Assembly (NCBI RefSeq): GCF_028609885.1
Contig: NZ_CP063195.1
Coordinates: 124,001-188,000, forward strand
Length of the DNA stretch: 64,000 nt
Origin: Corynebacterium jeikeium
GTDB taxonomy: Bacteria; Actinomycetota; Actinomycetes; Mycobacteriales; Mycobacteriaceae
Direction: 5' to 3'
Within the stretch, counting starts at the first letter, position 1; every line of letters starts with the position of its first letter. Positions 27,097 through 36,300 of this stretch are shown here, piece after piece. The position numbers and the translations under genes are program-made. The notes beneath the pieces were generated by a model that searched no databases, had not been told where the DNA came from, and saw nothing but the letters and a program-made list of their open reading frames with translations.

Positions 27097-27548
27097 GTGC
27101 TCAAGACGTGGTGCACTGCGCGAGGAGCTGTTGTGAACGAGGTTTGCGGTCGAGGTTGGTTGGGGGAGTGAGGCTCAAAAGCGAGTGGAGCTTAGGGGCG
27201 TCAATAAAAAAGAAGCTCAAGAGTCACATAAGTAACACTGGCAACATGGTAGGCTAACCCTCAAGTAAAACTTTAAATGTTCCGCGTGTTGTCCATGTGA
27301 AAGCGCTTTTGCTTGCCATAATTGCTCACGTGCTAGAAGCGCACCTGCGTTAAAAGCTCGGAAAGTTCAAAAGCTTTGAAAAGCTCGAGAAAATCCAGGT
27401 CGCGATAGACGTAAACGTAAATAGAGAATGGCTTGATGAAGCACCCGGTGGTGTTCGAAGCAGGAGGGGAACCTGTTTCGAACCAACCAGACCACAACGG
27501 CTAAACAGCAACCAAAGCTACACAACAACCAAAAAAGCAACAGAAAGA
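27097..27548 (+). promoter_or_regulatory. Long 5' region of the LGFP-mycolyltransferase gene, with a DtxR-like half-palindrome
   Basis: About 450 bp without a gene between a terminator and the start at 27549, which suggests a regulated promoter and a long leader. At 27244-27262 the sequence around GGTAGGCTAACCCT agrees with the DtxR iron-box consensus at about 13 of 19 positions, mainly in the right half, so binding is possible but unproven. CATGTGAAAGCGCTTTTGC at 27294-27312 contains the palindrome AAAGCGCTTT. Confidence 0.35.
27194..27215 (+). repeat. GGCGTCA-A-rich word, copy 11
   Basis: Reads GGGGCGTCAATAAAAAAG followed by AAG, fully intergenic and close to consensus. Confidence 0.75.
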
Positions 27549-29519
27549 ATGAAGACTATGCGCCTTGCAGCGAACCTCTCCCGTCGCACTCGCTCCGCCA
27601 GCAGCCCTCGCCGTAAGACCGCGGCGATCCTGGCTCTGCCGCTTTCCGTTGCGCTGGCAATGCCAATGATGCCGGCTGCCACCGCGCAGAGCTCCCTCGG
27701 TGGCAACATGGGCCCGGGGTCCGGCACCAGCTACCTGGATCCGGACAGTGTTCCGAAGCGCACCCCGCGCCAGGTCACCGAGCAGCACCTGGAAGGCCTG
27801 CCGGAGGGCGTGAGCGTGGATCGCGTCGAGTGGATCACTGAGCGCTGGGCTAATGTTTTCATCAACTCCGCCGCCATGCCGGGCAAGCCCATCAAGGTAC
27901 AGATCCTGCTGGCCCGCGACTGGTACTCCCAGCCCGACCGCAAGTTCCCGACCGTGTGGGCTCTGGACGGCCTGCGTGCCCGCGAAGATGAGTCCGGCTG
28001 GACCCTGTCCACCAACATCGCCAACCAGTACGCAGACCGCAACGTGAACGTTATTCTGCCTGTCGGTGGCGAGTCCTCCTTCTACACGGACTGGCAGCAG
28101 CCGGAGAACGGTAAGCACTACAAGTGGGAGACCTTCCTGACCAAGGAGCTGCCATCCGTGCTGCGCGAGGGCTGGCGCGCCAACGAGGACCGCGCAATCA
28201 CCGGCCTATCCATGGGCGGCACCGCCGCAATGAACCTAGCTGAGCGCTTCCCGGACATGTGGAAGTTCGTCGGTTCCTTCTCCGGTTACCTGGACACGAC
28301 CTCCTACGGCATGCCGGAAGCCATCGCCTACGCCACGAACGACGGCAATGGCTACGACGCCAAGAAGATGTGGGGCGAATTCGGCTCTCAGGACTGGATT
28401 GACCACGATCCGAAGCTGGGTGTGGACGCGCTGAAGAAGATGACCGTCTACGTCTCTGCAGGTAACGGCAACGCTGGCAAGTATGACAAGCCAGGTACCA
28501 TCCCTGGCATGCCCGCCAATATGGCCGGCTTCGGTCTGGAGGCCATGTCCCGCATGACCACCGAGACCTTCGTCAAGTACGCGAAGAAGGCCGGCGTTAA
28601 GCCGATCACCGCCTTCCGCCCCTCCGGTACCCACGACTGGCCATACTGGCAGTACGAGATGATCCAGGCATGGCCGCACATCGCAGACGCACTGGGCATC
28701 CCGGAAGCTGATCGCGGTGCGAAGTGCAAGATCGGTGGCGCCATCGCGGAGAACATGAAGAACGCCCCGGCTACGCTGGGTGCCTGCATCTCCAACGAGT
28801 ACGACGCTAAGGACGGCGGCAAGGTGCAGGACTTCCGTGGTGGCCGTGCCTACTGGTCCCCGAAGACTGGAGCCCACTTCGTGTGGGGTCGCATCGGCGC
28901 CCACTATGCCTCTCTGAACGGTCCGGATTCCTGGCTGGGCTACCCGACCTCCGAGGAGCACGTCATCTCCAACGGTCGTGGTCGCTTCACCAGCTTTGAG
29001 AACGGCGGGATCTACTGGACCCACGAGACTGGCGCCCACGCTGTGCCGAAGGACTTCATGGATGAGTGGGGCAAGACCGGCTGGGAGAACGGCCCGCTGG
29101 GCTACCCGATCTCCGAGCTGGAGAAGGTCGGCGATAGTTACATGCAGAAGTACCAGAACGGCGTGATCATCCGCGACAAGGACAACAAGACCAACTACGT
29201 CCAGGGCAAGATCGCAGAGAAGTACCTGCAGCTGGGTGGCGTGACCTCTAAGCTGGGCAACCCGAAGAGTGGCGAGCTGGCCATCAAGGGCGGCCGCTTC
29301 ACCGAGTTCGAGCACGGCAACATCTACTGGTCCCCGTCCACCGGCGCACACGTGATCTACTACGGAAACGTGTTCGATGAGTGGGGTAAGCGCGGCTGGG
29401 AGCAGGGCAAGCTCGGCTACCCGATCAGCGACCACGAGGACATCCCGGCGGGTGGAACCAAGATCAAGTTCCAGCACGGCGAGATCCGCGAGGTCAACGG
29501 ACGCGTTGAGGTGCTCTAA
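27549..29519 (+). CDS. cop1: Major secreted trehalose corynomycolyltransferase with C-terminal LGFP repeats (PS1/Cop1 type)
   Basis: 656 residues. The signal peptide is cut near MPAATAQSS. The esterase domain (about residues 60-380) has WALDGLRAREDESGWTL, LPVGGESSFYTDW, the nucleophile Ser221 in GLSMGGTAAMNLAERF, and the His in SGTHDWPYWQYEM. After about residue 400 come LGFP-type repeats spaced about 53 residues apart: WLGYPTSEEHVI (about 461), GPLGYPISELEKV (515), SKLGNPKSGELAI (568) and GKLGYPISDHEDI (620). They are thought to anchor the enzyme in the wall. Its place before a lipoprotein, the cutinase-like gene, fadD32 and pks13 matches corynebacterial csp1/cop1. Confidence 0.95.
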   Translation: MKTMRLAANLSRRTRSASSPRRKTAAILALPLSVALAMPMMPAATAQSSLGGNMGPGSGTSYLDPDSVPKRTPRQVTEQHLEGLPEGVSVDRVEWITERWANVFINSAAMPGKPIKVQILLARDWYSQPDRKFPTVWALDGLRAREDESGWTLSTNIANQYADRNVNVILPVGGESSFYTDWQQPENGKHYKWETFLTKELPSVLREGWRANEDRAITGLSMGGTAAMNLAERFPDMWKFVGSFSGYLDTTSYGMPEAIAYATNDGNGYDAKKMWGEFGSQDWIDHDPKLGVDALKKMTVYVSAGNGNAGKYDKPGTIPGMPANMAGFGLEAMSRMTTETFVKYAKKAGVKPITAFRPSGTHDWPYWQYEMIQAWPHIADALGIPEADRGAKCKIGGAIAENMKNAPATLGACISNEYDAKDGGKVQDFRGGRAYWSPKTGAHFVWGRIGAHYASLNGPDSWLGYPTSEEHVISNGRGRFTSFENGGIYWTHETGAHAVPKDFMDEWGKTGWENGPLGYPISELEKVGDSYMQKYQNGVIIRDKDNKTNYVQGKIAEKYLQLGGVTSKLGNPKSGELAIKGGRFTEFEHGNIYWSPSTGAHVIYYGNVFDEWGKRGWEQGKLGYPISDHEDIPAGGTKIKFQHGEIREVNGRVEVL

Positions 29520-29521
29520 CT

Positions 29522-29542
29522 GTGGGCGTCACAAAGAATAGG
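29522..29542 (+). repeat. GGCGTCA-A-rich word, copy 12
   Basis: Reads GTGGGCGTCACAAAGAATAGG. Its first three bases are the GTG start codon of the lipoprotein gene. Confidence 0.75.
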
Positions 29543-30118
29543 CAGTTTCGTGCAGCCGCCGGTGCCGCGTGTGCGGCGTTGCTGTCGCTGGCCACGCTGA
29601 CGGCGTGTGGCGGCGATGAGACGGTCGACAATTCGGCGGAGTCCACGACCGTGCCTTCGGTGACGGAGTCTGCGACTGAGACCGAGAAGTCCGACGATGC
29701 GAAGGACGGCAAGGACGGCGGAGACGACAAGGACGGAGAATCTGGCTCTTCGGAAGGTAGTGACGCCCCAGCTCCCGCCGGCGACCGTGGTGGCGAACCG
29801 GCAAGGGACGGTGCTGTGGATGAGGTGGACGACATTCCATCCGGCGCGCAACGCAGTGACCAGGATAAGGACTTCCTGAAGCGGCTGAAGGACGGCGGCA
29901 TCGACCTAACGAAGGCTAATGATGCAGCGGAGATCGGTGGCCTGGAAGATCAGGTCATCGCGGCTGGTCACGCGCACTGCACCGCCGAGGGCGGCGGGCA
30001 GGCTGATGTGTACACCCCGTTGGCCGCAGGCCAGTTGGAGGCCAACGGCGTGATCGACGGTGATCCGAAGAAGGCCGAAGACGCCATCCGCGAAGCCGCG
30101 AAATCCGCGTATTGTTAG
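29522..30118 (+). CDS. DUF732-like lipoprotein
   Basis: 198 residues from GTG 29522, three bases after the upstream stop. The signal peptide is cut at the lipobox LATLTAC, so the mature protein is lipid-anchored. An about 90-residue acidic Asp/Gly/Ser/Lys linker follows. A small folded C-terminal domain (DKDFLKRLKDGGIDLTKAND ... VIAAGHAHCTAEGGGQADVY ... AIREAAKSAYC) has two Cys and the DUF732 pattern seen in mycobacterial small exported proteins. The start codon and residues 2-6 (GVTKN) are written by a copy of the GGCGTCA word. It is probably cotranscribed with the mycolyltransferase and is followed by a terminator. Confidence 0.8.
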   Translation: MGVTKNRQFRAAAGAACAALLSLATLTACGGDETVDNSAESTTVPSVTESATETEKSDDAKDGKDGGDDKDGESGSSEGSDAPAPAGDRGGEPARDGAVDEVDDIPSGAQRSDQDKDFLKRLKDGGIDLTKANDAAEIGGLEDQVIAAGHAHCTAEGGGQADVYTPLAAGQLEANGVIDGDPKKAEDAIREAAKSAYC

Positions 30119-30136
30119 TGGTCACTCGTTTCCCAT

Positions 30137-30183
30137 AACCAGGTTGTCCGCCATAGGTGGCGAGGGCAGCCTGGTTTTGCTTT
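30137..30183 (+). terminator. Terminator after the lipoprotein gene
   Basis: AACCAGG and CCTGGTT close an imperfect stem with an inner CGCC/GGCG pairing. It is followed by TTGCTTT. Confidence 0.65.
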
Positions 30184-30241
30184 AAAAGCAGTAGAAGCCG
30201 TAAAAGCCGTAAAGCCTCAGAGGAAGGTCTAAAAGAAAGCA

Positions 30242-31174
30242 ATGAAGAAGGTATTGACCATCCTGGCCGTGCTGGTCTTGCTTGCACTGATTGTGGTGGG
30301 GGTGGGCAACTGGTTGCTCACCAATGACGGGGGAGATGGCCCAGGACCGGGTAAGCCCACCCCGCCGCCCGCCCCGGAGGCACAGAACCCACCCGGGTGT
30401 GTGGACGTGGAGGTACTAGCCGCGCCGGGCACGTGGGAATCCAAGGCTGATGACGATCCACTGGCGCCGCATGCTAACCCTCACTCGCTGATGCTTAACG
30501 TCACCCGCCCTCTGGGCGACGAGTTCTCCCCGGACAAGGTGAAGGTGTGGACCCTGCCGTACACCGCGCAGTTCCGCAACATGAACGCACAGCACGAAAT
30601 GAGCTACGACGACTCCCGCAACCAGGGCTTCGAGCGAATGAAGGAGGAGCTGCGGTCGATGCACGAGAAGTGCCCGGCAACGTCCTTCATCCTGACCGGC
30701 TTTAGCCAGGGTGCGGTTATCACCGGCGACCTGGCAGGAGAGATCGGCAACGGGCGTGGCCCCGTGCCTGCCGACCGGGTGCTGGGAGTATCGCTGATCG
30801 CCGACGGTAGGCAGGAGCTGGATAAGGGCAAACTAGTTGGTGCGCAGGGCATCCGCGGCACCGGCGCGGAGATCGCTCTGAATCCGGTGAGCGGGCTGAT
30901 CCAGCCGATCGTGCCGGGCGCTACGATGCGTGGCCCGCGCCCGGATGGGTTCGGTGAACTTAATGATCGAGTAAATAACTACTGCGCCCCTGCGGACCTT
31001 ATTTGTGACGCCCCAGCGGATCTGGGCAACGCTCTTGTACGAGCCAAGGACCTGGTGGCCGCCAACGCTGTGCATGCGGAATATGCGACTAACGGAAAGG
31101 TCGTGGAAGGCCAGACTGTCCCGGAGTACATCGTTGGATGGGCGCGGGATCTGATTAACGAGCGCGTGCAGTAG
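30242..31174 (+). CDS. Cutinase-like serine esterase (Culp6/Rv3802c type)
   Basis: 310 residues. An N-terminal hydrophobic helix (VLTILAVLVLLALIVVGVGNW) is an anchor or signal, followed by a Pro-rich linker. The alpha/beta-hydrolase domain has CVDVEVLAAPGTWES, the nucleophile Ser155 in FILTGFSQGAVITG, and CAPADLICDAPADLG with the catalytic-Asp region. The His is probably in HAEYATN. In mycobacteria the homologue at this locus is an essential phospholipase/thioesterase linked to envelope lipids. It lies between the mycolyltransferase group and fadD32. A copy of the GGCGTCA word writes LICDAP near the catalytic Asp. Confidence 0.9.
   Translation: MKKVLTILAVLVLLALIVVGVGNWLLTNDGGDGPGPGKPTPPPAPEAQNPPGCVDVEVLAAPGTWESKADDDPLAPHANPHSLMLNVTRPLGDEFSPDKVKVWTLPYTAQFRNMNAQHEMSYDDSRNQGFERMKEELRSMHEKCPATSFILTGFSQGAVITGDLAGEIGNGRGPVPADRVLGVSLIADGRQELDKGKLVGAQGIRGTGAEIALNPVSGLIQPIVPGATMRGPRPDGFGELNDRVNNYCAPADLICDAPADLGNALVRAKDLVAANAVHAEYATNGKVVEGQTVPEYIVGWARDLINERVQ
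30998..31014 (-). repeat. GGCGTCA-A-rich word, copy 13
   Basis: Minus strand reads TGGGGCGTCACAAATAAGG, inside the cutinase-like gene. Confidence 0.65.
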
Positions 31175-31394
31175 GGGCTGCCGCTTCGGCGGGTCTCTCT
31201 GCGCGTCGATGTGCCGGAGTGGTGGGGGCACGCGGCGCACAGGAAAGCGAAATTGCCGGGTAACAGGAGCGCACCCCGGTACGATGTGTTTTACAAGTGA
31301 AACTAAATGTTTATGGTGTTAGAGCTAAGGCCTTAGAGCTAGGTAGCTAACCCGATACCGTTTGAACCGAGTGGAAAACTAGAGGAGACCCCGC

Positions 31395-33284
31395 GTGGAC
31401 ATCACTGCAGCAATGGGCCAGTTTTACGACGAGCAAGGCGACATTAATGTGCCCGAGCAGCTCACCCTTTCCGGCATGTGCGAGATGCTTTACACCATGG
31501 CGCAGATGGAGGGCACGGTGGATAACGTGCTGATCCGCCACTGGGACTTCAGCGAGTCCCGCGAGGGTACGGTGCACGAGATCACCCGCGCGCAGGTAAA
31601 CACCCGCATCAAGGCCGTCTGCGTTCGCCTGCAGCAGGTCGCCAAGCCTGGCGACCGCGTGGCCATCCTGGCCAACAACTCCCCGGAGTACATGTACGCC
31701 TTCCTGGGTGCGATGTACGCCCGCATAGTGCCCGTCCCACTGTATGACCCGAACGAGCCGGGCCACACTGGCCACCTGACTGCCGTATTGGGTTCCTCTG
31801 AGCCGACGGTGGTGCTGACGAATAAGCGCTCCGCTACGGCCGTACGCAAGCACTTCGCCTCTACGCCCACCACTGAGCGCCCCCGCGTGCTGACGGTAGA
31901 CGCGCTGCCGGATGCGCTGGCTGACGAATGGCAGAACCCCATGGCCGCCATCATGGCGGACCCGTCGCTGGCGCCGAAGTCCAGCGAGGAAGCGTTCCTG
32001 CAGTACACTTCCGGCTCCACCCGCACCCCGGCTGGCGTGGTGCTTACTCACAAGTCGATCGTCACCAACGTGCTGCAGATCTTCAAGGCGGCGAACCTGC
32101 AGTCTCCGCTGCGCCTGAGCACTTGGTTGCCGCTGCACCACGACATGGGCGTGATCCTTTCCGCCTTTGTGATCATCCTGGGCCTACCTTTCGACCTGAT
32201 GTCCCCGCGTGACTTCATCCAGGATCCGGCTCGCTGGGTTCGCCAGCTAAACCGCAAGAACGAGGAAGAGAACGTCTACACCGTTGTGCCTAACTTCGCC
32301 CTGGAGTTGGCCGTGCGCTACGCGGACCCGGCGAAGGTCGCGGAGCTGGCTGACCTGGACCTATCTGCCGTCGACGGGATCATCAACGGTTCTGAGCCGG
32401 TCCACCACAGCTCTGTGCAGAAGTTCCTGGAAACCTTCGGCCCCTACGGCTTCAAGAAGGAAGCCATGCGCCCGTCCTACGGCCTGGCCGAGGCCACGCT
32501 GCTCGTCAGCACCCCGCAGACCGACGAGCGTCCACTGACGAAGTGGTTCAAGCGCGAGGAGCTCTCCGATGGCACCGCCGTGGAAGGCAGTGCGGACGAT
32601 GCAGACAGCCTATCCCTGGTCTCTCTGGGTCAGGTGTGCCTCCCGCAGACTCTCGCAATCGTCGACCCGGAAACCGGCAAGGAGCTGACCGACGGCAACG
32701 TCGGTGAGATTTGGGTTCACGGCGACAACATGGCCGCGGGTTACCTAAACCGCCCGGACGAGACCAAGGAGACGTTCCGCAACTCCCTGCCTACCGCCAA
32801 CCGCCTGGATTCTGATAGCCGTGCGGGCGACGCTTCAGAGGACAACTGGATGCGCACCGGTGACCTGGCCGTCATCGTCGATGGCCACCTGTTCATCACC
32901 GGCCGCCTGAAGGACCTCATCATCGTCGCAGGTCGTAACCACTACCCGCAGGACATTGAGGCCACCGCCGACGAAGCCACCGAGCAGACCGCCCCGGCCG
33001 TCATCGCAGCCTTCGCCGTGGAGGCCGGTGGTTCCGCTAGCGGCGCCGCCGACGGTGAGTCTGTGGAGGGGCTCGTCATCGTTGCTGAGCGTGACCCGGA
33101 TGCCAGCGAGGACGGAGACGCGGAAGCGATCGAGGCCATGCGCGCGGCCGTTACCGCCACCCACGGCGTGCAGCCGTCTGACGTGCGCATCATCGCACCG
33201 GGCACCTTGCCGCGTTCTTCCGCCAACAAGATCGCCCGCCGCGTGGCCGCGAAGGCGTATCTGGAGGGCACGCTGGGCGCTTAA
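31395..33284 (+). CDS. fadD32: Long-chain fatty acyl-AMP ligase FadD32
   Basis: 629 residues, GTG start after AGAGGAGACC. It activates the meromycolate-equivalent fatty acid as acyl-AMP and loads it on the N-terminal carrier of Pks13. Motifs are LQYTSGSTRTPAGVVLTH (P-loop-like, about residue 200), WLPLHHDMGV, PSYGLAEATLLVS, NVGEIWVHGDNMAAGYLNRP, RTGDLAVIVDGHLFITGRLK and DLIIVAGRNHYPQDIE. A final region includes LPRSSANKIARR. The fatty acyl-AMP ligase insertion after the hinge fits this family. It is 97 bp upstream of pks13 and forms the conserved fadD32-pks13-accD3 unit. Confidence 0.96.
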   Translation: MDITAAMGQFYDEQGDINVPEQLTLSGMCEMLYTMAQMEGTVDNVLIRHWDFSESREGTVHEITRAQVNTRIKAVCVRLQQVAKPGDRVAILANNSPEYMYAFLGAMYARIVPVPLYDPNEPGHTGHLTAVLGSSEPTVVLTNKRSATAVRKHFASTPTTERPRVLTVDALPDALADEWQNPMAAIMADPSLAPKSSEEAFLQYTSGSTRTPAGVVLTHKSIVTNVLQIFKAANLQSPLRLSTWLPLHHDMGVILSAFVIILGLPFDLMSPRDFIQDPARWVRQLNRKNEEENVYTVVPNFALELAVRYADPAKVAELADLDLSAVDGIINGSEPVHHSSVQKFLETFGPYGFKKEAMRPSYGLAEATLLVSTPQTDERPLTKWFKREELSDGTAVEGSADDADSLSLVSLGQVCLPQTLAIVDPETGKELTDGNVGEIWVHGDNMAAGYLNRPDETKETFRNSLPTANRLDSDSRAGDASEDNWMRTGDLAVIVDGHLFITGRLKDLIIVAGRNHYPQDIEATADEATEQTAPAVIAAFAVEAGGSASGAADGESVEGLVIVAERDPDASEDGDAEAIEAMRAAVTATHGVQPSDVRIIAPGTLPRSSANKIARRVAAKAYLEGTLGA

Positions 33285-33381
33285 TCCATAAAGCGACCTC
33301 GGCGCGTTAAAATGTAGCGCTACGGTGACTCACTCATGCCTTCATTAAGGCTTCCCGGTACGAAAGGAAACGCGACCTTCC

Positions 33382-36300
33382 ATGGCAGACAACCAGCAGG
33401 GCGTCCCCACGGCTGACCAGCAATCCCGCCCCGCCACTATTCAGCAGATGCGGGAGTGGTTACGCACCTGGGTGGCGAACACCACCGGTTTGGATGCTGC
33501 GGAGATCTCCGACGAGCGCTCGATGCAGGACTTCGGCCTGTCTTCCCGCGACGTCGTGGTTCTTTCCGGCGACCTGGAGCGCCTACTTGGCACCACCCTC
33601 GACGCGACGATTGCTTACGAGTTCAACACCATCGCCGCCCTGGCCGAGCACCTGATGCAGGGCCGTGGTTCCGGCGCTGTTTTTGGTGGTGACGCCACCA
33701 CCTCCGCCGGTGCGGCGTCCAGCGCAGGTGGCCCGCTTCCATTGGGCCAGCGCGACATCGCTGTGGTCGGCATGGCGGGGCGCTACCCCGGGGCCGACAG
33801 TGCGGACGAGATGTGGGAGCTGTTTTCCAACTACTGCTCCGGTGTGGGCGAGCTCCCCGCAGGCCGTTGGTCGGAGTACTCCCGTGACCCGGAGATGACC
33901 CGCCGTATGGAGCAGGCCCAGCTGACGGGTGGTTACATCGAGGACATCGCCTCCTTCGACGCGGAGTTCTTCGGGCTCTCCCCGTTGGAGGCCGCGAACA
34001 TGGACCCGCAGCAGCGCATCATTCTGCAGCTGACGTGGGAGGCGCTGGAGGACGCGCACATTCCTGCCAACCAGCTGCGCGGCAAGCCCGTCGGCGTGTT
34101 CATGGGTAACACCAACAACGACTACGGCATGTTGATCTCCGCCGACCCGGCGGAGGCACACCCCTATGCGCTGACCGGTAACTCCAGCTCGATCATCGCT
34201 AACCGCGTTTCCTATGCCTTCGATTTCCGTGGCCCGTCCGTGGCGATGGACACGGCCTGCTCTTCGTCGCTGGTGGCAATTCACCAGGCGGTGCGCTCCC
34301 TACGCGATGGTGATTCTGAGGTCGCTGTGGCGGGTGGCGTCAACCTCCTATGCAGCCCCTTTGCAACGGTGGCGTTCTCCGAACTCGGCGTGCTTAGCCC
34401 GACCGGCGGCATCCGTGCCTTCAGCGATGATGCCGACGGCATCGTGCGTTCTGACGGCGCGGGCGTGGTTGTGCTGAAGCGCCTGGAGGATGCGCGCCGC
34501 GACGGGGACAACGTGCTGGCCGTAATCAAGGGCTCGGCGGTGAACTCCGACGGCCGCTCCAATGGCCTGACCGCACCGAACCCGGATGCTCAGGTGGACG
34601 TGCTGCGCAGCGCCTACGCCGACGCGCGGATTGATCCGCAGGCCGTGGACTACGTGGAGGCGCACGGCACCGGCACTATCCTGGGCGACCCGATCGAGGC
34701 CACCGCCCTGGGAACCGTTCTAGGCCGCCAGCGCGACGTAGCCGAGCCGCTGCTGCTGGGTAGCGCGAAAACCAACTTTGGCCACACCGAGGCCGCCGCG
34801 GGTGTCGCGGGCGTGATGAAGGTTGTTCTGGCAATGCGTGAGGGAGTGCTGCCGCCGAGCCTGAACTACACCGGACCGAACCCGTATATCGATTTCGACC
34901 GCGAACACCTGGAGGTCGTGGAAGATCCGCGCGAGTGGCCCGAGTACTCCGGGCGTGCCATCGCCGGTGTGTCTGGCTTCGGCTTCGGCGGCACGAACGC
35001 ACACGTGGTGATCGCATCGCCGGACCTGGAAGAAGAAGCCGCGGCGGGCATCGGGGCGGGCGGCGCAAACTCCGCAGCACCCATCGGCCTGGACCGCGAG
35101 GATTCTGCGGGCGAGGCCCCGCGCGTGCTGCTGCCCGTCAGCGGGCTGCTGCCTTCCCGCCGCCGCCAGGCCGCGGAAGCGCTGGCTACGTACCTGGAGC
35201 AAAACAAGGAATCCTTCACCAAGGCAGGCGATGAGGCCGACCAGCTGCGCGGTGTAGCCCTCGCGTTGGCGGGCCACAACCATGGCCGCTCCCGCGGTGT
35301 TGTTTCCGCTGCCACCTTCGACGAAGCCATCGCTGGGCTGCAGCGCATCGCCGCCGGCAAGCAGGGTGCAACGGTGAAGACCGCCGATTCGCCTGCTGCC
35401 AATGGCCCGGTGTGGGTCTTCTCCGGCTTCGGCTCGCAGCACCGCAAGATGGCCAAGGACCTCTACGGGCTCTCCGAGTTCTTCGCCGCCCGCCTGGACG
35501 AGCTGGACCAGGTCGTGCTGGCGGAATCCGGCTGGTCGTTCGTCGAGATGGTGCTCGACGACGAGCAGAACTACGACACGGAGCGCGCCCAGGTGGGCAT
35601 CACCTGCGTGCAGATTGCACTGAATGACTTGATGCGCGCTTTGGGCGCCAAGCCGGCCGCCGTGGTCGGCCAGTCGATGGGCGAGATCGCGGCGGCATAC
35701 GCCGTGGGCGGCATCACCGCCGAGGAGGCCGTGCGCACCGCCTGCCACCGCGCCCGCCTAATGGGCGAGGGGGAGCGCCTGCTCCCAGAGGACAAGCAGG
35801 GCGCCATGGCCGTAGTTGAATTCGGCGTGGAGGAGCTAGCCACCTTCACCTCTGAACACCCCGAGTACGCAAAGGTGGAACCCGCCGTATACGCCGCGCC
35901 AGGCATGACTACCGTCGGTGGCCCCGCGGAGCCAGTGCAAAAGCTGGTGGAGTACCTGGAGAGCGAGGGCAAGTTTGCTCGCCTGCTGAAGGTCAAGGGT
36001 GCGGGCCACACCTCGATGCTGGATCCGATCCTGGGCGAGCTGCACTACGAGATCAGCGACCTGGATCCGCAGCCGATCCACACCCCGCTGTACTCCACCG
36101 TGGACCGTGGCCGCGTGTACCAGCCGGGCGAGGTTGTCCACGATGCTGAGTACTTCCTGCGCTGCACCCGCCAGCCCGTCTGGTTCTCCGAGGCGACGGG
36201 CAAGCAATTCGACGACGGCTACCGCACTTTCATCGAGTTCTCCCCGAACCCGGTGGCCTTGATGCCGCTGATGAACAACTCCTTCGCGCACAACGCCAGC

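Noticed and set aside
28236-29477. 413-residue minus-strand open frame opposite the LGFP-mycolyltransferase.
   Set aside because: Shadow of a recognised secreted enzyme; no motif or ribosome-binding site.
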